Part shown: piece after piece, positions 17,579 through 26,986 of the stretch
Numbering within the stretch: position 1 is the first letter of the stretch
Layout of the letters: every line of letters starts with the position of its first letter
NCBI RefSeq assembly: GCF_011090185.1
Contig: NZ_JAAFGS010000001.1
Location: forward strand, 1,271,049 to 1,335,048
Direction: 5' to 3'
Length of the DNA: 64,000 bases
Source of the DNA: Saccharibacillus alkalitolerans
GTDB lineage: Bacteria > Bacillota > Bacilli > Paenibacillales > Paenibacillaceae
Program-made: the position numbers and the translations under genes
The notes under the pieces: model-generated
Seen by the model: the letters and a program-made list of their open reading frames with translations, nothing else
Database searches by the model: none
What the model was told of the DNA's origin: nothing

Positions 17579-19090
17579 GTACTCTGCCGGCTTCTCGCCT
17601 GTGTTCTTCTCGAACTGCTTCAAAAAGTGCTGATACGTCTTATAACCGAGCTTTTCCGAGATCGCGCAGGAAGACAGGGAGCTTTCCCGCAAAAGCCTGC
17701 ATGCTTCCTCGATGCGCAGTTCATGCACGAATTCCGCGATGCCCGTTCCATATCTGCGGCTGAACGATTGGCCCAGGTAAACGGGATGCACGTAAAATTT
17801 TTCCGCCAGCTCACGGATCGTGAACGTCTCCGTATAGCGCTCCCGCAGAAAGTCCGCCACCTGAGCCTGAACGCCGCCGCTGCTTCGTTCCCTCAAGCGC
17901 GCCGCTTCCGAACGAAAGTCCAGGCAGAACCGTTCAAGCAGCCGCTTTGTTTCTTTCAGGCCGCGCGCGCCCGCACCGCCGAGCGGCGAGCGGCGGAGCG
18001 TCTCCTCGGAATCGCCGCCCAGCTCCCCGCAGATCGAGGCGCAGCGCACGATGACGCGAGTCGCGAACGTTTCGACGAGTTCGGGCAGGGTCGGCCGCGC
18101 TTCGAAACGCGCAAAAGCTTCCGCGACGGCTTCCTTAATCTCGCCGTCGTCTCCCGTTTCCGTAAGCGCGGCGATCCGATCGGCGTCGCCCAGCACGGAC
18201 GCGTTGCAGCAGAGCTCCTTCGACCGAACGTCGGCGAAAGCGACGACGGGTTCGCCGCCGAAATACCAGAACCGCGAAGCTTCCTCCGCGCTTTGAAACG
18301 ACGTCCTCAGCGCATCTAGACGTTTCACGCTCCGTCCGGCGGACAGCCGCACTTTGCCTCCCGATTCGGGCGGAAGCGCTCCGATCAGCCGTCCCGCGAA
18401 CAGCCGCGCCGCTTCGGTCGCGTCCGCCTCCTCCGCGCCGATCACGATGCCCAGCGCAAAGTTCCCGGCTTCGATCGACCGGCAGCGAACCATGCCTTCC
18501 CCGGCCGCCGCGACAGCCGTCCGCACCTCGGGCATCCATTCCGCTTCCGCCTGCAGCCGAACGTAAATCCAGCTGTTCGCCGCGGAGGACAGCCGCTCCA
18601 ATTCGGGCCGGGCTTCGCGCCGCTGTTCTTCGCTTCCGAATAAAGCGAAAGCAAGCGCCCTGCGCTCGATCTGGGCCGCGCGGCTTCGGTTTGACGCGGA
18701 TTCTCTCGCTCGCGCTTCGAGCCGCCTGCTCAAAGTCCGCAGCATCTCTTCCGCTTCGTCACCCATGACCGGCTTGGTCAGATAGTTCGACACGCCCAGC
18801 TGCATGGCCCGGCGCGCGTAATCGAAATCGTCATAACCGCTCGTGATGACGAACAGGGCCGAAGTTTCGCAGGCTTCCCGCGCATGCTCAATCAGCTGCA
18901 GACCGTCCATGACAGGCATGCGGATATCGGTGACGACCAGATCCGGCGAGTCGCGGCGGATCTGGCGGATCGCCTCCTCCCCGTTTTCGCAAGTTCCGCC
19001 GATACGAAATCCGTATTTTTCCCAGTCGACCATCAGCTTCAGCCCTTCGATCGCCAACGGCTCGTCGTCGACAAGCAGCACGTTGTACAT
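17558..19090 (-). CDS. YesN-type response regulator with AraC DNA-binding domain (A)
   Basis: A 510-residue cytoplasmic regulator. The N-terminal receiver (about residues 1-120) has DDEP, phospho-acceptor Asp55 (VVTDIRMPVMDG) and the conserved Lys in LTKPV. A divergent central region follows, then a two-helix-turn-helix AraC domain at about 410-505 (FTIRELAEKFYVHPVYLG). The start at 19090 fits AGGAGG spacing and lies two bases after the kinase stop. It is the third gene of an RR-HK-RR unit and immediately upstream of the xylo-oligosaccharide operon, which it probably activates. Confidence 0.92.
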   Translation of the reverse strand: MYNVLLVDDEPLAIEGLKLMVDWEKYGFRIGGTCENGEEAIRQIRRDSPDLVVTDIRMPVMDGLQLIEHAREACETSALFVITSGYDDFDYARRAMQLGVSNYLTKPVMGDEAEEMLRTLSRRLEARARESASNRSRAAQIERRALAFALFGSEEQRREARPELERLSSAANSWIYVRLQAEAEWMPEVRTAVAAAGEGMVRCRSIEAGNFALGIVIGAEEADATEAARLFAGRLIGALPPESGGKVRLSAGRSVKRLDALRTSFQSAEEASRFWYFGGEPVVAFADVRSKELCCNASVLGDADRIAALTETGDDGEIKEAVAEAFARFEARPTLPELVETFATRVIVRCASICGELGGDSEETLRRSPLGGAGARGLKETKRLLERFCLDFRSEAARLRERSSGGVQAQVADFLRERYTETFTIRELAEKFYVHPVYLGQSFSRRYGTGIAEFVHELRIEEACRLLRESSLSSCAISEKLGYKTYQHFLKQFEKNTGEKPAEYRARASR

Positions 19091-19092
19091 CG

Positions 19093-20907
19093 TCATGCCT
19101 CCTTGTTCCATCGATAATTTCCGATTTCTCCGCGGCTCAACCGGAATGCGGGAATCAAAAACCCGGCTTCCGTTCCTTCTCCGTCCCGGCTGCGGAGCTG
19201 CAGTCTGACGTCTCCCCGGTAAAACAGTTCCAATCTGCGGTGCACGTTGCGCAGCCCGACGCTGCCTTCGCCGGAAGGGCATTCCGAGCGCATCCGCTCC
19301 TCGACTTCCCGCAGCCGCTCTTCTCCCATGCCGACTCCGTTGTCGCGGACCGAGAGCTGCAGCCCTTCGCCGGCCATTCGAGCCGAGACGACGATCAAGC
19401 GCCCTTCCTTGCGCCCTTGAAGGCCGTGCTTGCACGCATTTTCGACGAGGGGCTGGATGCTCATGCGGGGAATGCGGTGTTCCTCCGTCCCGTTCTCGAT
19501 GTCGAACCGATAATCGAACCGGTCGCCGAAGCGGAATTTTTCGATCTCGAGGTACATGCGAGTGAACTGCAGCTCTTCGCCTAGAGGGACCCGATCGTCC
19601 GGCCTGCTGAGCAGCTGACGCATCAACAGAGACAGATTTTTGACGATCTCCGTGACTTCCCGGTAGCCGTTTTTGGTACAGACGACCAGCACCGCATTCA
19701 GCGTATTGAACAAGAAATGCGGATTGACCTGGCTTTGCAGCATGGCGAGCTCGGTTCTCACCCGGTCCAATTCCAGATTTTTTTGACGGATTTCCAACTT
19801 ATACACGTCATTGATCAATGAACGAATCCGCCCGGTCATCAAATTGAAGGCGCGAATCAACCCGCCGACTTCGTCTTTGCCTTCCCGAATGTCGATCAGC
19901 TCGAAGCGTTCGCTCCGAACCTGCTCCATGTGCCTTGACAGCCGCTTGATTCGCACGTGATAGGAACGGAAGATCAGCAGGATGAGCAGCGAAGGCACGA
20001 TGATGCTGATGACGGCCAAAGTCAGGATGGAGCGCAGGGAATCGTGCATGAGCCCGTCGATATATCGGGTATCCGCGACGCCGACCACCTTCCAGCCTTT
20101 TATGTAATTGAGGCTGCCCAGGGGGCGTTCCAGCACGAAACCGGAGTTCTTTTGTTCGGAAGTAAGAGAAGGATTCGCGTAAAAAGAACCTTCCCCGTCG
20201 CGTCCGCCCAGCCCGTCCGCCACCACGCGATTGCGATCGTCCACCAGCCTGAACTTTACGCTTCCCCGCTCCCGGTTCAAAATCGCGGACACCCGCCCGA
20301 GATCCAGGTCGATGCGCGAGTATTTGGCATAAGTCGAATAGGAAGGAAAGACGTCCATTTTTCCCGCGATGCTGATGCGCCGGCCCGGCTTATACGAATC
20401 TTCGTCCAGATACGCGGTCACGGCGATGGTGGACGACGTCCCTTCCAGAGCCCGAACCCATGCCGGCTGTCGGTCGTACGCCTTCAGCGCCCGGTAATTG
20501 GAGCCGTTCTGAACGGTAGGATTATCGGTATACACGCGGACGTCCAAAATATTGGCGGACATGTAGCGGGTGAGTTTGTCCCTTAAAAACCCGTCATATA
20601 CGGCATAATAATCGGACGGCGAAGCGTACGTCCGGTCGAGCGCCGCGTACAGCGCGTCGTCGGCCGCGATCGAGCGTCCCAGCGCGATGCTCTCGTCGAT
20701 CATGCCGAGCAGTTCTCCGCCCGCCCGTTCGACGGAACGGCGCAGATTTTCCTGCTCCCGCGCCTGAATGTCCGCCGAAGTCCGGTAGTAGAAAAAAAGA
20801 TTGATCGACATGATCGGCAGCAGCACGCACAGCAGATAGATCAGCAGAAATTTGCGTTTAAGCGACAGGTCGTCGAGCCGCAGTCGGAAAGTCCGCCGGC
20901 GCTTCAT
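19093..20907 (-). CDS. YesM-type sensor histidine kinase
   Basis: A 604-residue membrane kinase. Membrane segment 1 is at about residues 18-40, followed by a roughly 250-residue extracytoplasmic Cache-like sensor. Segment 2 is at about 292-315, then HAMP (to about 366), the LytS/YesM-type kinase motif with His397 in QVNPHFLFNTLN, and a HATPase domain with VENACKHG and DNGVGM. The ATG at 20907 overlaps the upstream regulator stop by four bases; the longer frame to 21327 is an overlap artefact. It probably senses xylan-derived sugar outside the cell, directly or through the binding lipoprotein. Confidence 0.93.
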   Translation of the reverse strand: MKRRRTFRLRLDDLSLKRKFLLIYLLCVLLPIMSINLFFYYRTSADIQAREQENLRRSVERAGGELLGMIDESIALGRSIAADDALYAALDRTYASPSDYYAVYDGFLRDKLTRYMSANILDVRVYTDNPTVQNGSNYRALKAYDRQPAWVRALEGTSSTIAVTAYLDEDSYKPGRRISIAGKMDVFPSYSTYAKYSRIDLDLGRVSAILNRERGSVKFRLVDDRNRVVADGLGGRDGEGSFYANPSLTSEQKNSGFVLERPLGSLNYIKGWKVVGVADTRYIDGLMHDSLRSILTLAVISIIVPSLLILLIFRSYHVRIKRLSRHMEQVRSERFELIDIREGKDEVGGLIRAFNLMTGRIRSLINDVYKLEIRQKNLELDRVRTELAMLQSQVNPHFLFNTLNAVLVVCTKNGYREVTEIVKNLSLLMRQLLSRPDDRVPLGEELQFTRMYLEIEKFRFGDRFDYRFDIENGTEEHRIPRMSIQPLVENACKHGLQGRKEGRLIVVSARMAGEGLQLSVRDNGVGMGEERLREVEERMRSECPSGEGSVGLRNVHRRLELFYRGDVRLQLRSRDGEGTEAGFLIPAFRLSRGEIGNYRWNKEA

Positions 20908-22448
20908 CGCCCTTTCACCCGTTCCCTGGCCCGATAAAGCGAAGGAAGCTCGCCCGTCGCCGCCTTGAACTTGGCCGTAAAGTATTCCGTATCGTGGTAG
21001 CCGAGCTCGCAGCCGATCTCGGACACTTTCATGTCGGTACGGCGCAGCAGCCTTCGCGCCTCTTCGGCGCGAAGGCGGTGTATGTAGTCGTTGAAGCCGT
21101 ACCCCGTCGCGCGTTTGAATTGCTGGCCGAAGCAGACCGGATTCAGATCGAATCGGGCGGCAAGCTCCCTCAGCTGCAGCGTGTCCCGGTAATGCCGGCG
21201 TACATGCTCGACGGCTTCCGCCAGCCTCGCGCCTTCCGAAGCTTCCGGTCCCGAGCGGCTCCGACGGAGGCGTTCCGCTTCTTCGGTGCAGCGCCGCAGC
21301 AGCTCGGCTTCGGTGCAGGGCATGCAAAAGGCATCTTTCAGGCCGGACTCCTCTTCGGGCGCGCGATTATCTCCCGGCTCCGAATCTGAACGGCGGCGCA
21401 GCAGTTCGCCGGCGATGTGGCGAACGACCCCTTCCATCCATCCCGCCGGCGCGCGAAGCCGATCGAACAGCCGGAACAATTCCGACACGGCCCGCGCTGC
21501 CGACTCCGGATCGCCGGCTTCCGCGTGCTTCAGCACGCGCTCGGCCGAGACCAGCGCTTCCGAGAAGCCGGCGCTGCCGATTCGCTCGAAATCGGCATGG
21601 CGGTACAGACCGGGACGGCCGAACGGAAGCACCCGCCCGCGGACGGACAGCGCTTGTCCGTAAAGCGCCGGAAGAGCCTCGTATCCCTGCCCTTCGCCGC
21701 CGGCATACAGGGCAAGGCCCGCGGCCGATTCCCGCAGCCGTTCCAGTCGGCGTTCCAGGGTCCGCGCATCGCAGGCACACAGCAGTCCGGCTCTTTCTGC
21801 GCCCTCCTCGAACGCCCAGGCCCGCGTTCCTGCCGCGACGAGTTCATCCGCGAGCCGGCGCATCGCGTCAAGAGCGGCAGTCCGCCCGGCACAAAGCGAA
21901 GCCGATTGTCCGCACGCTTCGGCAAGCAGCATGCAGAGGCGGGAGCCCGCGGAGCCTCCGAGCAGCAGCGACGCCTGCTCGGCCGAACAGCCGCCCTGCA
22001 GCAGACGAAGGACCGAAGCGCTCTCTTCCGCTTCGCGAAGAGCCGCAGCCGATTCCCGCTCCCTGCGTCCGCTGTCCAGCAGCGGCAGCAGGCCGCAGAG
22101 CACGGAATGGATCTCTTCCGTCACGATAGGCTTCAGCACGTAGCGATCCACGCCGCAGCGCAGCGCCTGCTGGGCGTAACCGAATTCGGCATAACCGCTG
22201 ACGATCACGCTTCTGGCATGGGAACCGGGCCTGTTCTTGATCGCCCGAATCAGCCCCAGCCCGTCCAATCCCGGCATGCGAATATCCGTCATGACGAGAT
22301 CCGGTTCGACTGCGCCGAACAGCTCCAACGCTTCTTCCCCGTCGGAAGCGGACCCGCACAATTCATAACCGCATCCTGCCCAATCGACCATGGTCTTCCA
22401 GCCTTCCAGCATCAGCGGCTCGTCGTCCGCCACGATCACTTTGTACAT
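20904..22448 (-). CDS. YesN-type response regulator with AraC DNA-binding domain (B)
   Basis: A 514-residue regulator with receiver (Asp55 in VMTDIRMPGLDG, Lys in VLKPI), a low-complexity Ala/Arg/Glu-rich middle, and a C-terminal AraC domain (about 415-510; LQLRELAARFDLNPVCFG). It is the first gene of the unit and overlaps the kinase by ATGA. Receiver and DNA-binding domains are clearly homologous to regulator A but the middle differs, so this is an old duplication or a second acquisition. Having two AraC-type regulators for one kinase is unusual. The start at 22448 follows GGAGG at seven bases. Confidence 0.92.
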   Translation of the reverse strand: MYKVIVADDEPLMLEGWKTMVDWAGCGYELCGSASDGEEALELFGAVEPDLVMTDIRMPGLDGLGLIRAIKNRPGSHARSVIVSGYAEFGYAQQALRCGVDRYVLKPIVTEEIHSVLCGLLPLLDSGRRERESAAALREAEESASVLRLLQGGCSAEQASLLLGGSAGSRLCMLLAEACGQSASLCAGRTAALDAMRRLADELVAAGTRAWAFEEGAERAGLLCACDARTLERRLERLRESAAGLALYAGGEGQGYEALPALYGQALSVRGRVLPFGRPGLYRHADFERIGSAGFSEALVSAERVLKHAEAGDPESAARAVSELFRLFDRLRAPAGWMEGVVRHIAGELLRRRSDSEPGDNRAPEEESGLKDAFCMPCTEAELLRRCTEEAERLRRSRSGPEASEGARLAEAVEHVRRHYRDTLQLRELAARFDLNPVCFGQQFKRATGYGFNDYIHRLRAEEARRLLRRTDMKVSEIGCELGYHDTEYFTAKFKAATGELPSLYRARERVKGR

Positions 22449-22562
22449 ATCCTTCCCTCCCGCCGTTCGCTTTGATTCCAGTATGTCATCGGCGGCAGGG
22501 TCAGACAATGTACGCATCTACGCTTTTTTGGACGATTCTACGATAAATTGTAAGCGCATTCT

Positions 22563-23930
22563 TTATTCTTTGCTCCGGTTGGCACGATAAGAGGCCGGAC
22601 TGACGCCGACGACCGATTTGAAGCAGCGGCTGAAGTATGCCTGATCCGCGTAACCGACCTGGCGCGCGATCTGATGCACCTTCAAAGACGTTTCTTTGAG
22701 AAGCCGCCGGGCCCGGTCGATCCGAATTCGCATCAAATGCCACGTAAAAGGATGCCCGGTCTCCGCGGTAAACAGCCCGCTCAAGTAATTGGGCGTCAGC
22801 TTGAGCTTGGCCGCAAGCCTTCCGAGCGTCAAGTCGGGGTCGGCATATCCGGACTCGGCGGCCATGAGCGCCAGCCGAACCGTACGGTTCACAAAATCGA
22901 AATTCGGCATCGAGCCGTAAGTTTCGTGCAGACCGAGCCTGCCTAAGCTCTGCCGATACAAAAACTTCAGCTCGCCCGGCGAAGCGGCGACGCCGCCCAG
23001 GCCCAGACGGACCGGTTCGTTCAACCGCCGCTCCAGCAGCCTCTTGCAGTCCGCCGCATATTCTTCCAGCGGCGGCACGCTGTACCCGTCCGTGAACAGG
23101 ACGGCGGTCAGAAGCTGTTCGCCGGCGGCTACGACGGCGATGCCGAATCCGGACAAAGCGTCGTCAAGCAGCATTTTCGCCAGAAAACGGTCCGGTTTTC
23201 CCCAAAATTCGCGATCCGGAACCATGACGGTAAACAAGCAGACCCAATTAAACGGAGGAAACAGCGAGCGGTCGCTCCATATTTCCCCCGCGTTCGGGTC
23301 GCCGAGAAAGTCTTGAATTTTCTTCTCCAGCGCGTATCGCTCGCGCAGCAGGCGTGCCGCTTCCGGCTGTCCTCCGAGCGCGGCGTCCGCCGCGCCCTCC
23401 GGATGCGGCAGCTCAGGGGCGTGCATGCAGAGCCCCAGCAGCAGGCGAAGCAGCGAAGCCCGAAGCGCGATAGCCTCCGAAGCGCCGTCGGCCTCTTCGC
23501 CGCACAGCCTGGCCAGCCTTTCCAGCTCGGGCTTCAGCGTAAGCGTCGGTTCCGCGTCGGCAGCGAACAGAACGCTGCCTAGCGAAGCGATCCGCCGGTA
23601 CATGACGTCGTCGTCGATATCGAAATGGATGCAGAAATACGTCATCGACGGCGAATTTCCGATTCGGCTCCCGTGCCTACGGCCGGGAGACAGCAGCAGC
23701 AGCTCGCCCGCCCGCTGGACATGCCGCTCTTCTTCGATCCGGGTGATCTGCTCGCCTTCCATCACGTAATTCAATTCGAACAGCTCGTGACCGTGTTCGG
23801 GATAAGACCAGCCGGTCGTGACCTGGCGCCAGTGCGCGCCGCACATCTGGAACGAGAAGCGCAGATCGGGCAGCGCGTTCTGTCCGATATTGAATTCTCT
23901 TCCTCCTCCGGCTTCGGAAGTCCAGGACAT
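22563..23930 (-). CDS. AraC-family regulator with cupin sensor domain
   Basis: A 455-residue one-component regulator. The N-terminus (about residues 20-115) matches the AraC-type cupin, with PEHGHELFELNYVMEG and LLLLSPGRRHG. A middle region of unknown role follows, and a double helix-turn-helix domain fills the last 100 residues (LGRLAAKLKLTPNYLSGLF and VHQIARQVGYADQAYFSRCFK). It lies 37 bases after the GH35 gene on the same strand and is probably cotranscribed with it, so it likely controls beta-galactoside use. AAGGAGG sits seven bases before the ATG. Confidence 0.93.
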   Translation of the reverse strand: MSWTSEAGGGREFNIGQNALPDLRFSFQMCGAHWRQVTTGWSYPEHGHELFELNYVMEGEQITRIEEERHVQRAGELLLLSPGRRHGSRIGNSPSMTYFCIHFDIDDDVMYRRIASLGSVLFAADAEPTLTLKPELERLARLCGEEADGASEAIALRASLLRLLLGLCMHAPELPHPEGAADAALGGQPEAARLLRERYALEKKIQDFLGDPNAGEIWSDRSLFPPFNWVCLFTVMVPDREFWGKPDRFLAKMLLDDALSGFGIAVVAAGEQLLTAVLFTDGYSVPPLEEYAADCKRLLERRLNEPVRLGLGGVAASPGELKFLYRQSLGRLGLHETYGSMPNFDFVNRTVRLALMAAESGYADPDLTLGRLAAKLKLTPNYLSGLFTAETGHPFTWHLMRIRIDRARRLLKETSLKVHQIARQVGYADQAYFSRCFKSVVGVSPASYRANRSKE

Positions 23931-23967
23931 GGCTCTGCCTCCTTTTTGAATGATCGGCTTCGGTTCC

Positions 23968-25815
23968 TCAGCCGAGCTCCGCCCGGTCCGTCAATTCCAC
24001 GAACGGCCGCGTTTGTCCGGACGCTTCGCCGGAAAGCCCGCAGCCGAATCCGTGCAGCTCGAACAGAACGATCTCGTTGTCGCCGCTTCTCAGCAGCGGC
24101 GCCGGCACGTAAAGCGTCTTCGTCGGGCCCGTCTTCCAGTAGCGGCCGAGAAGGAAACCGTTGACCCACACGGCGCCTTTGTGCCAGCCGTCCGTGCGGA
24201 CGAACGTATCGGCCGCTTCTTTCGCGACGAACGTCCCCCGGTAGAAGGCCGGACGCGCTCCGCGATGATCCGCCGGCTCCTTCGAAGCGCTCGGCAAATC
24301 CGTTTCTTCGCCGGTGCGCGGCGCGTTCGCGGCTTCCGAAGACGCGAATTCCAGCTCCGTCAGATCGTCCAGCGGCAGCGCTCGGATATCCCAGCCGTGC
24401 AGAAATTGATTGCCGATGCGCACCCCTTCGGTAATGCCTTTGCGGTCGCGCATCAGCGGCCCGTAATTGATCCGGCCCATGTTCTCGACCAGAATGTCCA
24501 GCCGGATGCCCTCTTCCGGCACGCTCAATTCGAGACCGGGCTGCTCCTCCCAACGGCTGACCAGGCCGATCTGCTCGCCGCCCGCGAATACGAGCGCCCG
24601 GTCGCGCGGCTCCTGCAGGAACAGCCTGCCTCCGTCATGCTCCGCTCCGACGCGGGTCGAATAGAGAATGAAGCCGTATGCCTGGCCGAGCCGTTCCATC
24701 GGTTCGGTCGAAGCGGAGCGGATCGCCCCGCCGGACAGAAGATCCGCATGCCCGAACAGCTCCGCGCGTTCGCGCAGTTCCACGCGTCCGTAAGCTTTTG
24801 TCGGCGGAAGCGGCGGCGGTTCCGGCGGAGTCAGACCAAGCCGCTTCGACAGCAGCTCGCGCACCGCGAAGTAAGTCTCGGTCGGCGCGCCGTTCTCGGT
24901 CAACGGCGCGCCGTAATCGTAACTCGTCACCGTGGGCTCGTAAAAGTTGACGTGATTGGCGCCGTTCATGAAACCGAAGTTGGTTCCGCCGTGGAACATG
25001 TAGAAGTTGAACGAAGCTTCCAAGTCCAGCATCCGCCCCAGTTCCGCGATGATCTCGGACGAAGGACGGGTATGGTGCGGCCCCTGCCAGCGGTCGAACC
25101 AACCGTCCCAGAACTCCATGACCATGAGCGGACCTTGCGGCTGATGCCCCCGCAGCGTCTCGAACGCTTTTTGCGTGCCGGAACCGAAGTTTACCGTCGC
25201 CAGCGCGCCTTCGACGGAACCGGCGCGCAGCATGAAATCTTCCGGCCCGTCCGAAGTGAACAGCAGCACGTTCATGCCGCGGCGGATCATGCCGTCGCGC
25301 AGATGCCGCAAATACGCCTTATCCGAACCGAAGCTGCCGTATTCGTTCTCGATCTGCAGCGCGATAATCGGACCGCCGTTCGTGCACAGCAGCGGCTCCA
25401 GCCTCGGCAGCAGCTCGTCGAAATAAGCGTCGACTTTGGCGAGGTAAGCGGGATCCGAGCAGCGCAGCCGGATATCGCCGTCTTGCAGCAGCCAGGCCGG
25501 CAGGCCGCCGAACTCCCACTCCGCGCAGATATAAGGACTCGGACGCACGATCACATGCAGACCGAGCAATCCGGCCAACCGGACGAAAGCCTCCACATCG
25601 GCGATTCCGTCGAAGACGAATTCGCCTTCCTTCGGTTCGTGCACGTTCCAGGCGATATACGTCTCCACCGTATTGAAGCCGCAGGCGATCAGGCTGCGCA
25701 GCCGATGTTCCCAATACTCGGGCACCACCCGGAAATAATGGATCGCGCCGGAGCGCAGCTGAATCGATTCGTTCCCATAGTAAAAGCGGCTGCCTTTTGC
25801 TTCGAAAATCGGCAT
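23968..25815 (-). CDS. GH35 beta-galactosidase, cytoplasmic
   Basis: A 615-residue family 35 enzyme that hydrolyses terminal beta-galactosides. The barrel begins at once (LRSGAIHYFRVVPEYW). The acid/base is Glu158 (QIENEYGSFG) and the nucleophile is Glu234 (VMEFWDGWFD). FNFYMFHGGTNFGFMNGA is also family-typical. C-terminal beta-sandwich domains occupy about 380-600. There is no signal peptide, so it acts on imported oligosaccharides, for example from pectic or xyloglucan galactosides. It heads a two-gene unit with the AraC regulator. Confidence 0.95.
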   Translation of the reverse strand: MPIFEAKGSRFYYGNESIQLRSGAIHYFRVVPEYWEHRLRSLIACGFNTVETYIAWNVHEPKEGEFVFDGIADVEAFVRLAGLLGLHVIVRPSPYICAEWEFGGLPAWLLQDGDIRLRCSDPAYLAKVDAYFDELLPRLEPLLCTNGGPIIALQIENEYGSFGSDKAYLRHLRDGMIRRGMNVLLFTSDGPEDFMLRAGSVEGALATVNFGSGTQKAFETLRGHQPQGPLMVMEFWDGWFDRWQGPHHTRPSSEIIAELGRMLDLEASFNFYMFHGGTNFGFMNGANHVNFYEPTVTSYDYGAPLTENGAPTETYFAVRELLSKRLGLTPPEPPPLPPTKAYGRVELRERAELFGHADLLSGGAIRSASTEPMERLGQAYGFILYSTRVGAEHDGGRLFLQEPRDRALVFAGGEQIGLVSRWEEQPGLELSVPEEGIRLDILVENMGRINYGPLMRDRKGITEGVRIGNQFLHGWDIRALPLDDLTELEFASSEAANAPRTGEETDLPSASKEPADHRGARPAFYRGTFVAKEAADTFVRTDGWHKGAVWVNGFLLGRYWKTGPTKTLYVPAPLLRSGDNEIVLFELHGFGCGLSGEASGQTRPFVELTDRAELG

Positions 25816-25930
25816 ATGCTACCTCCCCGCCTGCGCGGACTGTATTTTTCGAGAACCCCTGATTCTTGTCTCCCATATGAAAAAAACTTCGCGCTTCCGG
25901 CTGCCTCTTCCTGCTTTTTGCAAAAAGAGT
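25816..25930. other. short spacer with a CTTTTTGCAAAAAG palindrome
   Basis: The perfect 14-base palindrome at 25914-25927 covers the bases just before the LysR stop and is short of a normal terminator. The remainder holds the promoter region and GGGGAGG ribosome site of the GH35 gene; I could not choose promoter boxes. Confidence 0.3.
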
Positions 25931-26827
25931 CTACCTTGCCGCCGACATCCGCGTCTCCCGAAAGGCCGGGTAGCTCTCCACATGTTCCAAAAACTTCCGC
26001 AGCGCGGGCGAAGCGTGTTCGCCGCCGCGCAGACAGATCCCGAGCCGACGGTAGGCGGGCACGCTCAATTCCTTCTGCACGACCCGATAAGGAGTCCGGT
26101 TCAGCACCAGTTCCGGCAAAATGCTGATCCCTAATCCGCTTTCCACCATGGAGATGATCGCATAATCGTCTCTGGCGGTAAACCGCACTTTCGGGTGGAT
26201 GCCGTGCAGCTCGAAGATTTCCGTGATTTCGTTGACCGTTCCTTCTTCCAGCAGCAAAAAAGGCTCTTCGCCCAGCGCCTCGATCGGAAAGCGATCTTCT
26301 CCCGCCAGCGGATGATGCTCGGGCAAAATGACCAGCAGCCGGTCCTGGGCCAGAAATCGGCTCTCGAAATCGGATCGGACCGGCAGTCGCTGAAATCCGC
26401 AGTCCGCCTGGCCGGTATCCAGCCAGTTCTCGATATCCGTGTAATGGCCGTGCAGCAGCTCGAAATCGACGCCGGGATGCTCCTGCTGAAAAGTCTGAAT
26501 CAACCCCGGCAGCCAGTTGACGGCCGCGCTGGTGAAAGTCGCCAGCCGGATCAGGCCCGAACGGAGCCCACGCAAATTGGCCGTCTCGTCGATCAGCTCC
26601 CGATGGGCCTGGACCACGTTTCGAATATAGGGCAGCAGGCGCTGGCCGTCGGAGGTGAGGCGGATACCGGAACGGTCGCGGATCAGCAGTGTCAGCCTCC
26701 ATTCCTTTTCCAGCGCGTTCAGCATATGGCTGATGCTCGACTGCGTGTAACCGAGCGCGGCGGCGGCCTTGGTCAAGCTGCCGGCTTCAAGCGTTTTGAG
26801 GAAAGCTTCGTACTTATGGGTGGTCAT
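25931..26827 (-). CDS. LysR-family transcriptional regulator (1)
   Basis: A 298-residue LysR regulator: winged helix-turn-helix at residues 1-60 (TLEAGSLTKAAAALGYTQSSISHMLNALE), then a periplasmic-binding-like effector domain. The frame is open to 26878, but starting there would place a perfect palindrome inside the gene; the ATG at 26827 gives the normal LysR N-terminus (MTTHKYEAF) and has GAGG eight bases upstream. It is divergent from the EamA transporter, the usual arrangement of a LysR regulator and its target. Confidence 0.92.
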   Translation of the reverse strand: MTTHKYEAFLKTLEAGSLTKAAAALGYTQSSISHMLNALEKEWRLTLLIRDRSGIRLTSDGQRLLPYIRNVVQAHRELIDETANLRGLRSGLIRLATFTSAAVNWLPGLIQTFQQEHPGVDFELLHGHYTDIENWLDTGQADCGFQRLPVRSDFESRFLAQDRLLVILPEHHPLAGEDRFPIEALGEEPFLLLEEGTVNEITEIFELHGIHPKVRFTARDDYAIISMVESGLGISILPELVLNRTPYRVVQKELSVPAYRRLGICLRGGEHASPALRKFLEHVESYPAFRETRMSAAR

Positions 26828-26855
26828 CTTGCGCCTCATTCCATCATTAAAATTG

Positions 26856-26872
26856 TTCATGATAACCATGAA
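26856..26872. promoter_or_regulatory. palindrome between divergent LysR and EamA genes
   Basis: TTCATGATAACCATGAA is a perfect 6-5-6 inverted repeat, 29 bases before the LysR start and 115 before the EamA start. LysR proteins bind dyads of this size in such intergenic positions; the assignment to this regulator is inference. Confidence 0.5.
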
Positions 26873-26986
26873 AAACATTCGCTTTTCTCATGCTTTTCTT
26901 CAACTTATACTGGGTGAGGCGAAAAATCAACGGATTTTTATGCAGCTCCCTTTACCTTACGACCGAAAGAGGATGACGAGAACAAA

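Noticed and set aside
19093..21327. Kinase start at 21327 giving 744 residues
   Set aside because: The added 140 residues overlap the regulator gene, are Arg- and Ala-rich nonsense, and the ATGA overlap at 20907 gives the standard YesM N-terminus.
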